From contig NC_092357.1 of NCBI RefSeq assembly GCF_963676685.1, positions 70,398,971 through 70,462,970 on the forward strand: 64,000 bases of DNA, given 5' to 3'. The notes under the pieces are model-generated. The model was not told the DNA's origin. It was given only the letters and a program-made list of their open reading frames with translations, and did not search any database. Source of the DNA: Mytilus edulis. Taxonomy: Eukaryota > Mollusca > Bivalvia > Mytilida > Mytilidae. Below are positions 52,869 to 64,000 of the stretch, piece by piece. The first letter of the stretch is position 1. Every line of letters starts with the position of its first letter. Made by a program: the position numbers and the translations under genes.

Positions 52869-55800
52869 ATGGAGCCAAATTTACGGTGTAGTTTAGGCAG
52901 CTTACACCAGAGTAGTTCCAGTTGTGGTCTTCACCCACGTCATCCTAAAGACACAACTACTGTTAAGCTTAGTTCTTGTAACAAAGATATAAAAACCCAC
53001 TTGCAAAATTTAAAATTAGCTGTGGGAGGTCGATGTGGAGGTCTTGATACGCACAATTCTGAAATAACAACTGAAGCAGACCTGTTGTGCCGTAGTGTAG
53101 CGTTATTTACTACCAATACTTCGCTCACAGTTTGTCCATTTTACCGTTACACTCTTGGTTTAGATTACCGACAGGGCAAAACTTGTTTACATCCTGATCA
53201 TGAAGGAAAAGGGAAGACATTTAGAGGCCTTTCCAGCTTCCAAAGCCAAAGAATCTTGGAAGAATACAGTTTATTCATTCCAGTTGGAAGTGGTAGGTTT
53301 AACATCATGATTAGTTTTTTTATTTTCATTGGGGAATACAGGGACATATCATGTCTGGGGGATACAAATATGATATTATCATCTTATAATCAATCTCAAT
53401 CTTATATTTACTGAAGCGATCACTGTGTTTTATGTATTTGACCAATACAACTTTCATGTTGCTCCTGGATGATGTTAATCTGATTGGTCTATATATGATA
53501 TTAAAATTTTCTTATGAGCAATAATTGCATTGAACATGTTGAAATACATTTTTTAGGAAGCAATACTGCCAATAACTAATTATTGAGTTTATATTTTTTT
53601 ATTTACACATGTAACTAAAACGTGGGTCTTGTTGACATTGGGGTCTAAGTGTGACATGGGATTGATGATTTTTTTGTAAACGTGACATGTGAATGTGAAG
53701 TTATTATAAAATGAAAATGGGAAATTACCAAAAAAATGAGAATTGTGTATGTACATGTAGGTAGTGTACGCGAGATACATGTACAGGATCTTACAAAGCC
53801 TTAGGCAGGATCACGAAACAAACCCCCCCCCCTAATAAGACCCCCTAGAATAAATATAAATATTTGATATACCTGTGAAAAAAATTAAAATATGTAAATC
53901 TGGAATGACTCTATATATATCAGAGTCAAATGTGATATATAGAAATTTAAAATACTAGGTCACTTTTCAGTTTTCAACAATGAGCAATGCCTTTATAACC
54001 TAAGACAATAGTGTAACAGTAGAAAATAAGAACAGACTAAACAAGTTGAAAAGGGATTTACTTGTCATAATAAGCACACTTGTTTTCTATATATGTCAAA
54101 GTCTCAGTATCAAATCAACACAAAATAATACACAGTACATGTATTTCTATTTTTAAATGTCATATCTAAACTAAGTCCAAATAATTATGACGTCTGGCAA
54201 GGCTATTTTAATTTTTTTCTGGGACGGGAAGTCGTCCCAGAAAAAAAATAAAATAGCTTTGCCAGACGTCATAATTATTTGAACTAATCTAAACTCAGAT
54301 TGTTGTCTCTTTGACACATTCCCCATTGCCATTCTCCATTTCATTGACTTCAGGCTGGTACAACCTGATAAATGTACAAATGTACAACCACAAACATTCA
54401 TCTTATTCATAATTATTATTAGATATGGACTATTTTCTAATTTTTCTTAATTTATTGATCAATTTCTTCACAAATTCTCACATTGTACATGTTGTATGTA
54501 CATGTATATATCTTTATATTGATACTTTTTTTTTTAAATACCGGTATGTGCAATTTTAGTTTTCCTTACATGTACTTTATGTTTTTGAATAATGTCACCT
54601 TATTTCAATATTAGGGAAAACTAAAAATGTCTTGTGAAATTATAAAATATTCTGTTGAAAAAAAATCCATTTCGAAAAATTCAAACAATTAATTTGGGAT
54701 ACCAACAAAAAAGAATTCTTAAAGCATTTTTTTTTGTTGTTGAAATTTTTTTACATGTACATGTCCAAATCATCATTCATGTATGGAAAGAGTGGGATGT
54801 ATACCTCTTTTATTTATCTATTACCATTTACTTTTATATAATTATAATCTGATAAGTCTGATGTCTTTCAAGAAATCTTTGAATTATATTTTACATGTAT
54901 TTCACATTTCTCCCTGTTTCTAAGCCTTATACATGTTATACAAACACAAATATATTTGCAAGAATGATTGATGTAACTTTATTTTTGTTTGGCTTATTTA
55001 AAAAAAAAAATATACTGATTCTTTTTTAGGTATCTGCTACCAGTGCCATTTAAAGTTACCAAAGCAAACAACAAGTTATGGAGAGGGAGATACACAAGGT
55101 AATAAATAATTAAGAAAAAAAAAGCTTCAAAGATTATCCTATATTAATGAGAACTATCGACAGAATCTTGGGAATTGAATAATATAAGGTATATACGCAG
55201 GGTTCTTTTTTTTTTCTTTTTTATATCGTCATTTGACGCTACATACATGTATAATTTGCAAAATTTCAAACAATATGCAAATGGATCAGATAAAATATTA
55301 TAAAAATAATTTCACTGTTTAGCAAACTTAATTTTTATCTAATCTATGACTCTCTACATTCACTGTTCATTAAATTCCTTTCTCCCAGAGCAGCATACAT
55401 GTACATGTTGTTGTCATAATGTGATGTACCAATTTTGTACTTTAGTTCTTAATTTCAGTATATTATGTAAATTACTGTTACATATTAGAAATGTAGACCT
55501 AGTTTAACAAATGTAGTGTTGTTGTCAATTTTAATTGGATTTATTTTTTCTGTTTCCCGGCTTATTTGAATATTAAATTCCTATCGATATAACCTTTATT
55601 TTCAATATGTTATATAGAATTATCAGCACCAATATCAGAGGAAGATGACCAGTTCTATAATTTCAGAGAACGTCACATTGTGAAAGGTGATCATTTACAT
55701 GTAAGTGTACCTATAATTAATTATCTTTTTCATGAAGAAGTAGCAGCTTAGCCAAATTTTGAAGTAAAACATGTGGTAAGATATATAGTTAATACATATG

Positions 55801-58800
55801 CATGAATGTGCATGAATGTAGATTTATAAGCCTATATTTAAGATCTTTTGATAAAAAAAGGATGAATTACAATAAGTAATAATTGTAAATAACTGATAAA
55901 AAATTAAACTTTTTGAAAAGTAAAATGTTCACTTGTCACAAAATCTATGAATAAGGGATGACATCAAAAATTCAATGAGGGATAACAAACTTTATTCACA
56001 TAGTTTTTTCACTGACCCCCCTACCCCCCTCTTAACTTAATTTGGGAAAAATTGATTGACCCATATGGAAACATGTAAAAAATCTGAATTAAGTTTTTTA
56101 TCTTTCATTGATCTTTTGATGTCGTCCCTAATAGAATAACTATATTTGGTGTATAGATTCCTTGTGAGGTCTACATACATGTAGTGAAGTACAGTTCAAT
56201 GTTAAGATTTTATTGTTTATTCTGTTTCTCAGATTCTATTAGTCATACATAAAATCAATGTATTTGGCGTATGGGCTGCCCACCCCCTCTTTTTGGAATT
56301 GGTTGATTAAAAAGAAAATCAATAAAGCCTGACTATAGAACGCCCCTCTGGGGAACTCAACCAAATCTGTTTTCATATGCTAAAATCTGTTTAACTTCAG
56401 GAAAATAAGACAGTCAGCTTCATAGATTCACAAGAGAAAACAGATTCAGAACCTCCTAGTATAAATGTAAGTATGTGTTATAATTACATCTGTTATTATA
56501 CAAATTTAAAACTATTTTTATTTGTTTACAAGAAAGAACTTCTATTAAAGACTTGTGTAAATTAAAATGGAACAGGCAAATGAATAAATAAACTCATAAA
56601 CTAAATACTAATACTACAAAAAGAGAAAGGATATCATACGTGTATAAGGTAAACATACATGATAGTGATACACTTTTTTTATATCAGATATCATAGCACA
56701 CAAAAGAAGAACAATAATGATTGTTTTCTGTCTTCAGCAATGGGAATCACATATAAAACCCCAAAGTTGGAGTCCTAACATGCTATTCACAATAATAAAA
56801 AAATGTTTACTTGAGTCCTTATATTCAACTACCTTTGTTGCCATACATATTTATTATTGTATACTGATCTTCCTTTATATGTTTAAGGGAACACAGTATT
56901 TTTTTGGGTGGATCTATTATTTATTGCTTCTTTTTTTTTAAAGTCATCACAAGCATCTAGTTGGAGCATAGAAGACAACAATGACATTCCTTTAGAAAAT
57001 ATTAACACAGCTCTCTCTTTGCTTTCAAATGGGAAGTTTAGCCCTGTAAAACATAAGATCAGAAATGATATAGATAGTCTTCAACCATCATCAAGGAGGG
57101 CCCTGAAACGCAAGGCAACTAGTGCTGTTGAGGCTTTGCTTGAAAGTCTTGCTCCAGGACAAGGAACAGAACTGATGGCTATGATTAAAGGTGAACCTGC
57201 CACAACTGAACTTACTGACAATTCTGTGACGGATTTAAGGAAAACAATAATTAAACTCAAATGATTTCCTAATGAAAAGACAAACCCTATCAATGTTATC
57301 TAAGAATCACACCAAGAAGCAACTGATGGAGATGATTCCTGGATTGTCAACCTACAGTATTGATCAGGCACGACTTCATGCTTCAATGTATGGTGAAGGT
57401 AAATTTTGTTTATTAAAAAAAAATAATCTTAAAATGATTTGCTCACCAAGGCTTCAAATGCTTTTTCAAGTTACTGTCATATATAAACAATATTTTAGTT
57501 TAAGATGAAATACATGTACATACACTTTCTTTGCAGTGCAAGGGCTGTAAAGCCAGTCAATATAAAAAAGAAGATGTGGTATACGTATGATTGCCAATGA
57601 GACAACTATCTGTGAAAGACCAAAATGACACATCGACATTAACAACTATAGGTCACTGTATGGCCTTCAACAATGAGCAAAGCCCATACTGCATAGTAAG
57701 CTTTAAAAGGCCCAGATAAGACAATGCAAAACAATTCAAACCAGAAAACTAATGGCCTTATTTATGTAAAAAAAATGAACGAAAAACAAATATGTAACAC
57801 ATAAACAAACGACAACACTGAATTACATGCTCCTGACTTTGGACAGACACATGTATACATAAATAATGTGGCAAGGTTAAACATGTTAGAGAGATCCAAA
57901 CCCTCCCCCTAATCTGGGACAGTGGTATAACAGTACAGCATGAGATAACTATCAGAAGTAGTTGAAAAAGGCTTAACTCATCATGATACAAGTGAATGTG
58001 GTTGGCAAGGTTGTTAAAAACTTCCAATTGTTGCACCTCTGGCAAAATACACTATTTCTCCTACCTAAAACGTTGAAGGCAAGTGAAATGGACTAGGTTT
58101 GCAGTCAGTTAGTCACCCTACAATTTTCTAGATTTTTATTACAGATCTAGTTAAGTTTTACAAATTTGCAAAAATGAGTTAATTTAACAGGTTTATAGCA
58201 AGAGGGTGATACAGTTCTGAATATCTTAAAATGTTTCTTCAATTATTTATTCAGTGGTACTCTTAAATTTTAATGTACTTTTATATTTCTTTACAGGTGC
58301 ACATGTTTCCAAACCATTAAAGCTCTCGCGACAAAGAATGGATCAAGAAAAGATGGCTCATGCACTAGACTTCCTGTTTAATCCTTTGTTTCATCAAGTA
58401 AGTATTTTTTATAAACAATGTGTTATCATGGTGCAATATATCCTTGAATTGGTCTGGTACAAAGTCTATCTATACAAAGTATCTACTGAAATCGAAAGTT
58501 AACAATTGTTTTATTGTCTTATTTTTTATCCTCTTCCAATTTCAAGTATTTGCTCAAGAACTCTTAAACCTGCTTCATAAATATATAATCTGCTTTTGCA
58601 ATTGCTAATTGTCAATTTAAAATTTAAAATTTAAATTTAAAAAAAAAGTTACTTCAAAAACCAGAAAAAGATATTTAAAAAACTAAAACCAGAAGAAAAC
58701 AAAACAACAGCATTTGAATGACATCATAAGCTACATGTATGTTATTGACTGCCTTGCCATGAATATCTATATTTAGTTACACACCAATCTTCTATCAACT

Positions 58801-61800
58801 TTTAATGATTTTAGTAGACATTAATACAATATTTTATAATTTTTGTATCCAATAAAGTTATAAATTTACTGTTGACAGGTAAGCTCATATGGAACTAAAG
58901 AGATGAAGCTTGACAGTGGTGAGAAAATTGAGATACCAGAAGTTGTCAGGACAGTATGCCATGCTAACCTCATACATATGTATGAAGCCTTTTGCACAGA
59001 GTCAGATTTTGTTCCATTGTCGAAATCGTCTCTGTTCCAGATATTACGTGTTTGTCCTGCTTCTAAACGAACAAGTTTGAAAGGTCTGGACAACATATCC
59101 GCTGATGGAGCTACAGCCTTTGAGAACATTGACGTGATTATCAATCAGATGAAACAATTTATTACTGAGTAAGTTCAGACATCTTTATTTCATACACACA
59201 TGTTGAAGATATGATAAAAGACATAGATACTGTCAATCTTCCCATCTTAGTTCAGTCTGAGTTAAATTAATAAAAAAAAAATTATATACAGTAACAACTT
59301 GTCTGTTCATAATAAATTTGAATCAATTTATTTTAACATATGTCGGATGATTGCCAATGAGTCAACTCTTCACAAGAGACCAAAATGACACAGACCTTAA
59401 AATCTCTGTATGGCCTTTAACAATGAGCAAAGCCCATACTGCACAGTCAGATATAAAAGGCCCCGAAATGACAATGTGTAATAATTTAAACAAGAAAACT
59501 AACAGCCTTATTTATTTAAAAAAATGAATTTTATATATATATATCTATGAAATTTAAGTCACAGGAGGTCGCTTCATGCTTGTGCTTGTATTTCTGGTTG
59601 AACAACTTCAATATGTTAGTTTCTCATATAAAATAATGTATCACACAATATTTTTTAATCTAGCTTTCGTTTGTTCATCTTACTTTGAAAAACTTGTAAT
59701 ATGATTTATTGTTCTTTTTCAATTTTCACTTGGCATTTATATTTTGCAGTCCAAGTATGATAGACAGGCTGCAGAAAATAAAAGAGGACACCCATGCATG
59801 CAAGCTGTACATTAAGACAGATTTTAAGCTTCACTTAGGACTTGAAGACCAATGTGCAGACCATTGTGTACAGTTTGCTTTATCTGATCCTAATGACAGC
59901 AGCTTACAAGCCGCATGTGCACATGACCATGACATGACTTGTGACAGATGTCAACTTCTGTCTGTATCATTGGTCAAGCTTAAAAAGATCCTCTCAGAGC
60001 TACAAGGTATTGAAATTATGTTAAACAACAAGTAATTTATTGGGTTTGAAATATATTGTTTGATTGTCTAAATTGTAAGATAAGTGTAATTTACAGTAAC
60101 ATATTGATTGTCATGACCTAACTCTTTGTTAAAAAAAAAACAACCCAGAGGACTTTTAGTATTAAAACCTTGTTTTAAATGAATTCAAATTTGGCTGCTA
60201 CAAGTTAATCAGTGTTAAATACAGCATAGAGTTTATATCAGTATAGTAGGTAAACCACTCTCACTAATCCCTAACAACTTTTAAAAAGAAGTTCAGTATG
60301 GCAAGCCGTTTTACTATTTATTCGAATTTCAAGATATCTCCTATTATATATAAGATATCTTATATAATATATAAGATATCTCCTTTGATATATAAGATAT
60401 CTTATATAATTTCATTTTTATAAGATATTTCATATATTATATAAGATATCTCCTAAAGTTTATAAGATATCTCCTAAAGTTTATAAGATATCTTATATAG
60501 TTTATAAGATATCTTATATACTTTATATGATATCTTACATACTTTATAAGTTATCTCCTAAAGTTCATAAGATATCTTATAAAGTATATGAGATATCTTA
60601 AAAAAACTTTTAAATAAGATATCTTATATAATTTATGAGATATCTTAAATAGTTTATAAGATATCTTATAAAGTTCATAAGATATCTTATATAACTTATG
60701 AGATATCTTATAAAGACAATTATATAAGATATCTGATAAACTATATAAGATATCTTCTAAGATATCTTATAAACTATATAAGATATCTTATAAACTTTAG
60801 GAGATATCTTATAAACTATATAAGATATCTCCTATAATATATAAGATATCTGATATAATTTCATTTTTATGAGATATCTGATGTATTATATAAGATATCT
60901 CTGGAAATTTATAAGATATCTTATATACTTTATAAGATATCTTCTAAAGTTTATAAGATATCTTATAAAATATATGAGATATCTTTTTAAGAATTTTTAT
61001 ATAAGATATCTTATATAGTTTATAAGATATCTTATATAGTTTATAAGATATCTTATATAGTTTATAAGATATCTTATGTAGTTTATAAGATATCTCATAT
61101 AGTTTATAAGATATCTTATAAAGTTTATGAGATATCTTATATAGACAATTATATAAGATATCTGATAAATTATATGAGATATCTTATAAACTATATAAGA
61201 TATCTTATAAACTATATAAGATATCTTATAAACTATATAAGATATCTTATAAACTATATAAGATATCTTATAAACTATATAAGATATCTTATAAACTATA
61301 TGAGATATCTTATCATCTATATAAGATATCTTATAAACTATATAAGATATCTTGAAGTAAGATTAAATAGCAAAACGGCTTGCCATAGTTCAGTCTGGAT
61401 GGAATAAATTATTTTAAAAATTATCAGTATCACAAATGTATTTGAAAATGAACTGAAATTGCATTTTTTTTTATCTCAAAAACATTTGTTTTCTAGGGGT
61501 TTTATATTATACTTAGAGAAAGTATGATCATACCATAGACACATTTTCATTTCTCTTTTTATTGAATTGCAGATTTTCCAGAAGACCTAAATATTGAGCT
61601 TCTAAGAGATATAGAGCTGTCAGAGTCCAATATAGTGTCTTGGCGTCAGCATATTGTACGATGCTTTAACCAAGACCGTGGACGTACTACCCTTCTGGAT
61701 GGGTTAAAGCCTGGAGAAGTATTGGTCATCATGGATTGGGCCATGAAGTTTTTGCCCTTATCCTTTAGGGAAAAGCAGTCAGAGTGGTTTGGTCAGAAGG

Positions 61801-63516
61801 GGTTAAACTGGCATGTATGTGTGTGTATCTACAAAGATAATGAACAGAATTTAAAGGTATCATTGTTATAAAGTTATTTATTAAGAATAGTAAATTTGAT
61901 AAAAACTGACATGCGCGTTATAACTGAATTAAGTTACTCCTAAAAAATCTGTGTCAGCATTTTATGCTTCAATTACATTGTAGAATTCCTTTAAATGCAT
62001 TTTATTTGTATGCCCCTGCGGCAAGTCTCAGGGTATTGAGTTATACCATTTACTGTCAATCTGTCTTCTTTGGTCTTGTATTAGTTTCTGTACCTACGTT
62101 TTCCTCATCGTAATTTTTTAAAACTTGAACACTATATGCTTAGAACCAAAACTTGCCGAATTTTGGCACTGATTCACTTACTGTGTTTGAGTTATGCCTA
62201 GATTCAGAAATCACATTTTTTTATTCAAAATGAGAACTTTACTGAACACAACAGTACAGTGAATGCATGAATATGAAAGGAATAGTCCCAACACTAAAAT
62301 ACCTAAGACTAAATTAATGAACTCTTTGAAAACTAGCAGTGACATTAAATGCTCTGAAAATTTACTTTCTGCAACTAATGAAACACACATATTTTATTTT
62401 AATATTGTATCTTTTCAGCACAGGACTTATATTCACGTATTTGACTTTGTCAGACAAGATTGGTTTGCTGTTGTGTCCATCCTAGAGCACACATTGATCA
62501 CATTAAAGAGCCAACTGCCAGAACTAACCACAGCATTTATAAGAAGTGATGACGCTGGATGTTATCACTGTGGGAGTCTGTGGTCATCTCTTCAATGTAT
62601 TTCTCTGAGAGCAGGCAAGCAAATTTAAATGAAGCCATTTATTAAATATAAGTTTACCTCAAAAGGGTCTATTATCATGAATATTTTTCGTTGCATTTTT
62701 CTCAGGAACTACAATACAAGACTGAAATTTGGTTTCAAGGTTTATCTAAGTCAGCTATACCATGTGATGCGTTTTCAGATTGATCACTTGACTGAACACT
62801 TGTATGATTTTACACATGATAGCCAAGTTGAAAATTTTCGTCACATTTTTCTCAGGAACTACAATACAAGGATTTCTGAAATTTGGTTTCAGGATTTATA
62901 TAAGTCAGCTATACCGTGTGATGCGTTTTCAAATTCATCACTTGACAACTTCCTGTTAACCGAACACTTGCATATTTTTACACTATTTATATTATCCACT
63001 TGCGGCGGGGGTATCATCAGTGAGCAGTAGCTCGCAGTTTCACTTTTTTGGTATTGGAATGAAGAAAAGAGGGTTTAATTCTTACTACTGATAGGAAATA
63101 TGCATGAGGTGCAACTAAATCTGTACAATTAATAAAGAAATATTTATCTTGTGTCCTTCAGTCCAAAGAACTTTGTTTGAAATGCCTCACACTGGAATGT
63201 TGATTCAGTTTTATTATATAAAATAATCTTTTTTTTTAGGTATTCTGATTCGGAGGTATGACTTTAGTGAGTCACAGGATGGGAAATCCTACTGCGATGC
63301 CAAGATTGCCCACTTGAGGAGTAAAATAAGACATCATGTAGCTGCTGGTAATGATGTAAAAACAGCAGGTGAGATGAAAAAGGCAATTGACTCAATGGGA
63401 GGAGTAACTGGATGTCAAGCTGCCCATGTGGAAATAAACAGTACCATCGATGAAGAAAGCAACAAAAAGAAAACCACATGGAAAGGAATAACAAAAATTT
63501 CCAATATTAATATAAG
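52869..63516 (+). CDS. Large cysteine-rich protein with possible RNase H-fold (transposase-derived?) core, at least 11 exons, runs off the right edge
   Basis: Exons, all AG-bounded and phase-compatible: 52,869-53,292; 55,030-55,098; 55,618-55,700; 56,401-56,466; 56,944-57,398; 58,297-58,397; 58,879-59,168; 59,750-60,006; 61,573-61,856; 62,419-62,614; 63,240-63,516. The first listed Met begins MEPNLRCSLG; further 5' exons are possible. Exons 1-2 form a zinc-type module (TVCPFYR, KTCLHPDHEGKGK, IPVGSG, ICYQCHL). Exon 5 is basic and ends in a helical region; exon 8 has C-x3-C and C-x-H-x-H, C-x2-C (CAHDHDMTCDRCQLL). Exons 9-11 carry VIMDWAMKFLP, AFIRSDDAGCYHCG and YDFSESQDGKSYCD, acidic motifs spaced as in an RNase H-like triad. 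I recognise this as a widespread uncharacterised invertebrate protein type, not a named gene; the DDE reading is inference. Confidence 0.65.
54178..54281. repeat. Near-perfect 49-bp inverted repeat (hairpin) in intron 1
   Basis: Left arm starts CAAATAATTATGACGTCTGG and ends TCTGGGACG; right arm mirrors it with two or three differences; the loop is about 6 nt (GGAAGT). Could be a tiny foldback MITE or a structured RNA. Directly followed (54,297-54,345) by the terminal box of the Naiad-like 3' tail. Confidence 0.85.
54297..54345 (+). repeat. Naiad-like 3' terminal fragment
   Basis: GATTGTTGTCTCTTTGACAC and ATTCCCCATTGCCATTCTCC match the last ~50 bp of the element. Confidence 0.6.
57560..57925 (-). 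repeat. Dispersed repeat R2, inverted, long copy
   Basis: AAGAAGATGTGGTATACGTA, TGCCAATGAGACAACTATCT, CACTGTATGGCCTTCAACAA and AGCAAAGCCCATACTGCATA are the R2 blocks in reverse order. Intronic. Confidence 0.65.
59340..59540 (-). repeat. Dispersed repeat R2, inverted fragment
   Basis: GATTGCCAATGAGTCAACTC, CTGTATGGCCTTTAACAATG and GAGCAAAGCCCATACTGCAC; intron between exons 7 and 8. Confidence 0.6.
60298..61386. mobile_element. TIR element with 8-bp TSD, interior made of GATATC palindromes
   Basis: Flanked by AGTTCAGT at 60,290-60,297 and 61,387-61,394. The ends are inverted repeats of about 40 bp: ATGGCAAGCCGTTTT then CTATTTA and CAAGATATC on each side, with about five mismatches. Between them almost everything is a satellite of AAGATATCTTAT-type palindromes every ~20-24 bp, with spacers such as ATAGTTT and AAACTATA. 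No transposase, so non-autonomous. An 8-bp TSD is typical of hAT or P superfamilies, but the ATGGCAAG terminus does not identify one. It sits in the intron between exons 8 and 9. Confidence 0.85.
62640..63010. repeat. Intronic direct duplication, ~150-bp period
   Basis: TTTTTCTCAGGAACTACAAT occurs at about 62,695 and 62,846, each followed by GAAATTTGGTTTCA and AAGTCAGCTATACC; the following GTGTGATGCGTTTTCA box is also doubled. It ends near CCACTTGCGGCGGGGGTATC. Resembles a dispersed bivalve repeat; non-coding. Confidence 0.7.
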
Positions 63517-63674
63517 GTAAATATGTGTACTATATTCAGGTTAGTTTATACAATCAGTTCCTATAGTATTGACATCTAATCAGCATGTCATAATAAATAA
63601 AATGCACTAAATCTTTACACAAGCATTTTTTGGTTTTAAATTCGACATAAGTTCCCTTTTATCATGATGATATT

Positions 63675-63795
63675 CTTTATACTTTTAATGCAAAATTAGA
63701 GTTTTGAACCCCAATTATCACAGTCTACTGAACTCAGAAAATGATATTGTGAGTGGGGCATCTGTGTACTATGGACCCATTGTTGTTTATGTTTA
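63675..63795 (+). repeat. Dispersed repeat R3, terminal fragment
   Basis: AGTCTACTGAACTCAGAAAA and GCATCTGTGTACTATGGACC parallel the R3 end at 15.28-15.34 kb. Confidence 0.45.
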
Positions 63796-63930
63796 TATTA
63801 TATTATCATGTAACCATAATATACATGATATATTAGAAAAATGCAAACTGTTAATTGCAACTGAATATCAACCTTGATGTGAAACACACTTAAAATGAAG
63901 GATTTCACTTCCTGACTTCCTGTTTTCAGG

Positions 63931-64000
63931 AAAAATAAACCAGTCAAGATAAAAATCCTTGCCAAATTGAATAATAAATGGTTAGTAAACAATGCACATG
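63931..64000 (+). CDS. Possible next exon of the 52.9-63.5 kb gene (low confidence)
   Basis: A TTTTCAG acceptor at 63,924-63,930 is followed by a frame that fits the phase left by the preceding exon (AG plus one base) and stays open to the window edge. No donor is seen and no motif supports it, so it could be intron sequence. Confidence 0.25.

Noticed and set aside
52940-53128. Minus-strand ORF
   Set aside because: Shadow of the first exon of the large gene.
61174-61407. ORF with RYLINYI repeats
   Set aside because: It is only a translation of the GATATC palindrome satellite; both strands read alike and there is no gene context.
63264-63494. Minus-strand ORF rich in Leu/His/Ser
   Set aside because: Lies opposite the supported coding exon at 63,240-63,516.

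Overview
The window looks like nuclear DNA of a marine bivalve, most probably a mussel of the Mytilus type. It is AT-rich, has spliced genes with GT-AG (once GC-AG) introns, and carries dispersed repeats I know from bivalve genomes. Species assignment is inference; no search was run. There is no bacterial gene organisation, CRISPR array or recognisable tRNA/rRNA gene.

Layout. 0-9.9 kb: no convincing host gene; truncated retroelements, tandem repeats (an E-box array near 1.9 kb, a 65-bp repeat near 3.6 kb) and detached 3' ends of a Penelope-like element. 9.9-16.8 kb: a spliced gene for a secreted, probably membrane-anchored nicotinamidase/isochorismatase-family enzyme, with a partly duplicated exon and an antisense retroelement copy inside introns. 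17.8-18.7 kb: three tandem ~355-bp monomers, each with a type I hammerhead ribozyme (retrozyme). 18.7-29.4 kb: dispersed repeats and two 5'-truncated Naiad copies. 29.4-37.4 kb: a second, older retrozyme array, split by a 6.6-kb tyrosine-recombinase (Ngaro-like) retrotransposon with split direct repeats A1-body-B1-A2-B2, carrying an SGNH hydrolase ORF and an intact gag but an internally deleted RT/recombinase ORF. 40.5-52.0 kb: a decayed Polinton/Maverick (packaging ATPase, small virion-type ORFs, protein-primed DNA polymerase B, zinc-ribbon ORF, integrase remnant), whose polymerase gene is interrupted by a young, apparently full-length Naiad at 45.4-50.3 kb. 52.9 kb to the right edge: a gene of at least eleven exons for a large cysteine-rich protein with a possible RNase H-fold (DDE-like) core; one intron holds a TIR-bounded, 8-bp-TSD element made almost wholly of GATATC palindromes.

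Most striking: the full-length Naiad reads as one ~1,000-codon frame broken only by four TGA codons, where cysteines of the GIY-YIG zinc-binding region and RT are expected, with nearly identical flanking pseudo-LTRs. This fits a multi-selenocysteine retrotransposon protein, and a SECIS-like candidate lies in its 3' UTR. The Ngaro-like element in the ribozyme array and the palindrome satellite element are the next most interesting structures.

The mobile elements are nested (Naiad in Polinton; Ngaro-like in retrozyme array), which gives a relative insertion order. The two host genes are independent of each other; no shared pathway is evident.
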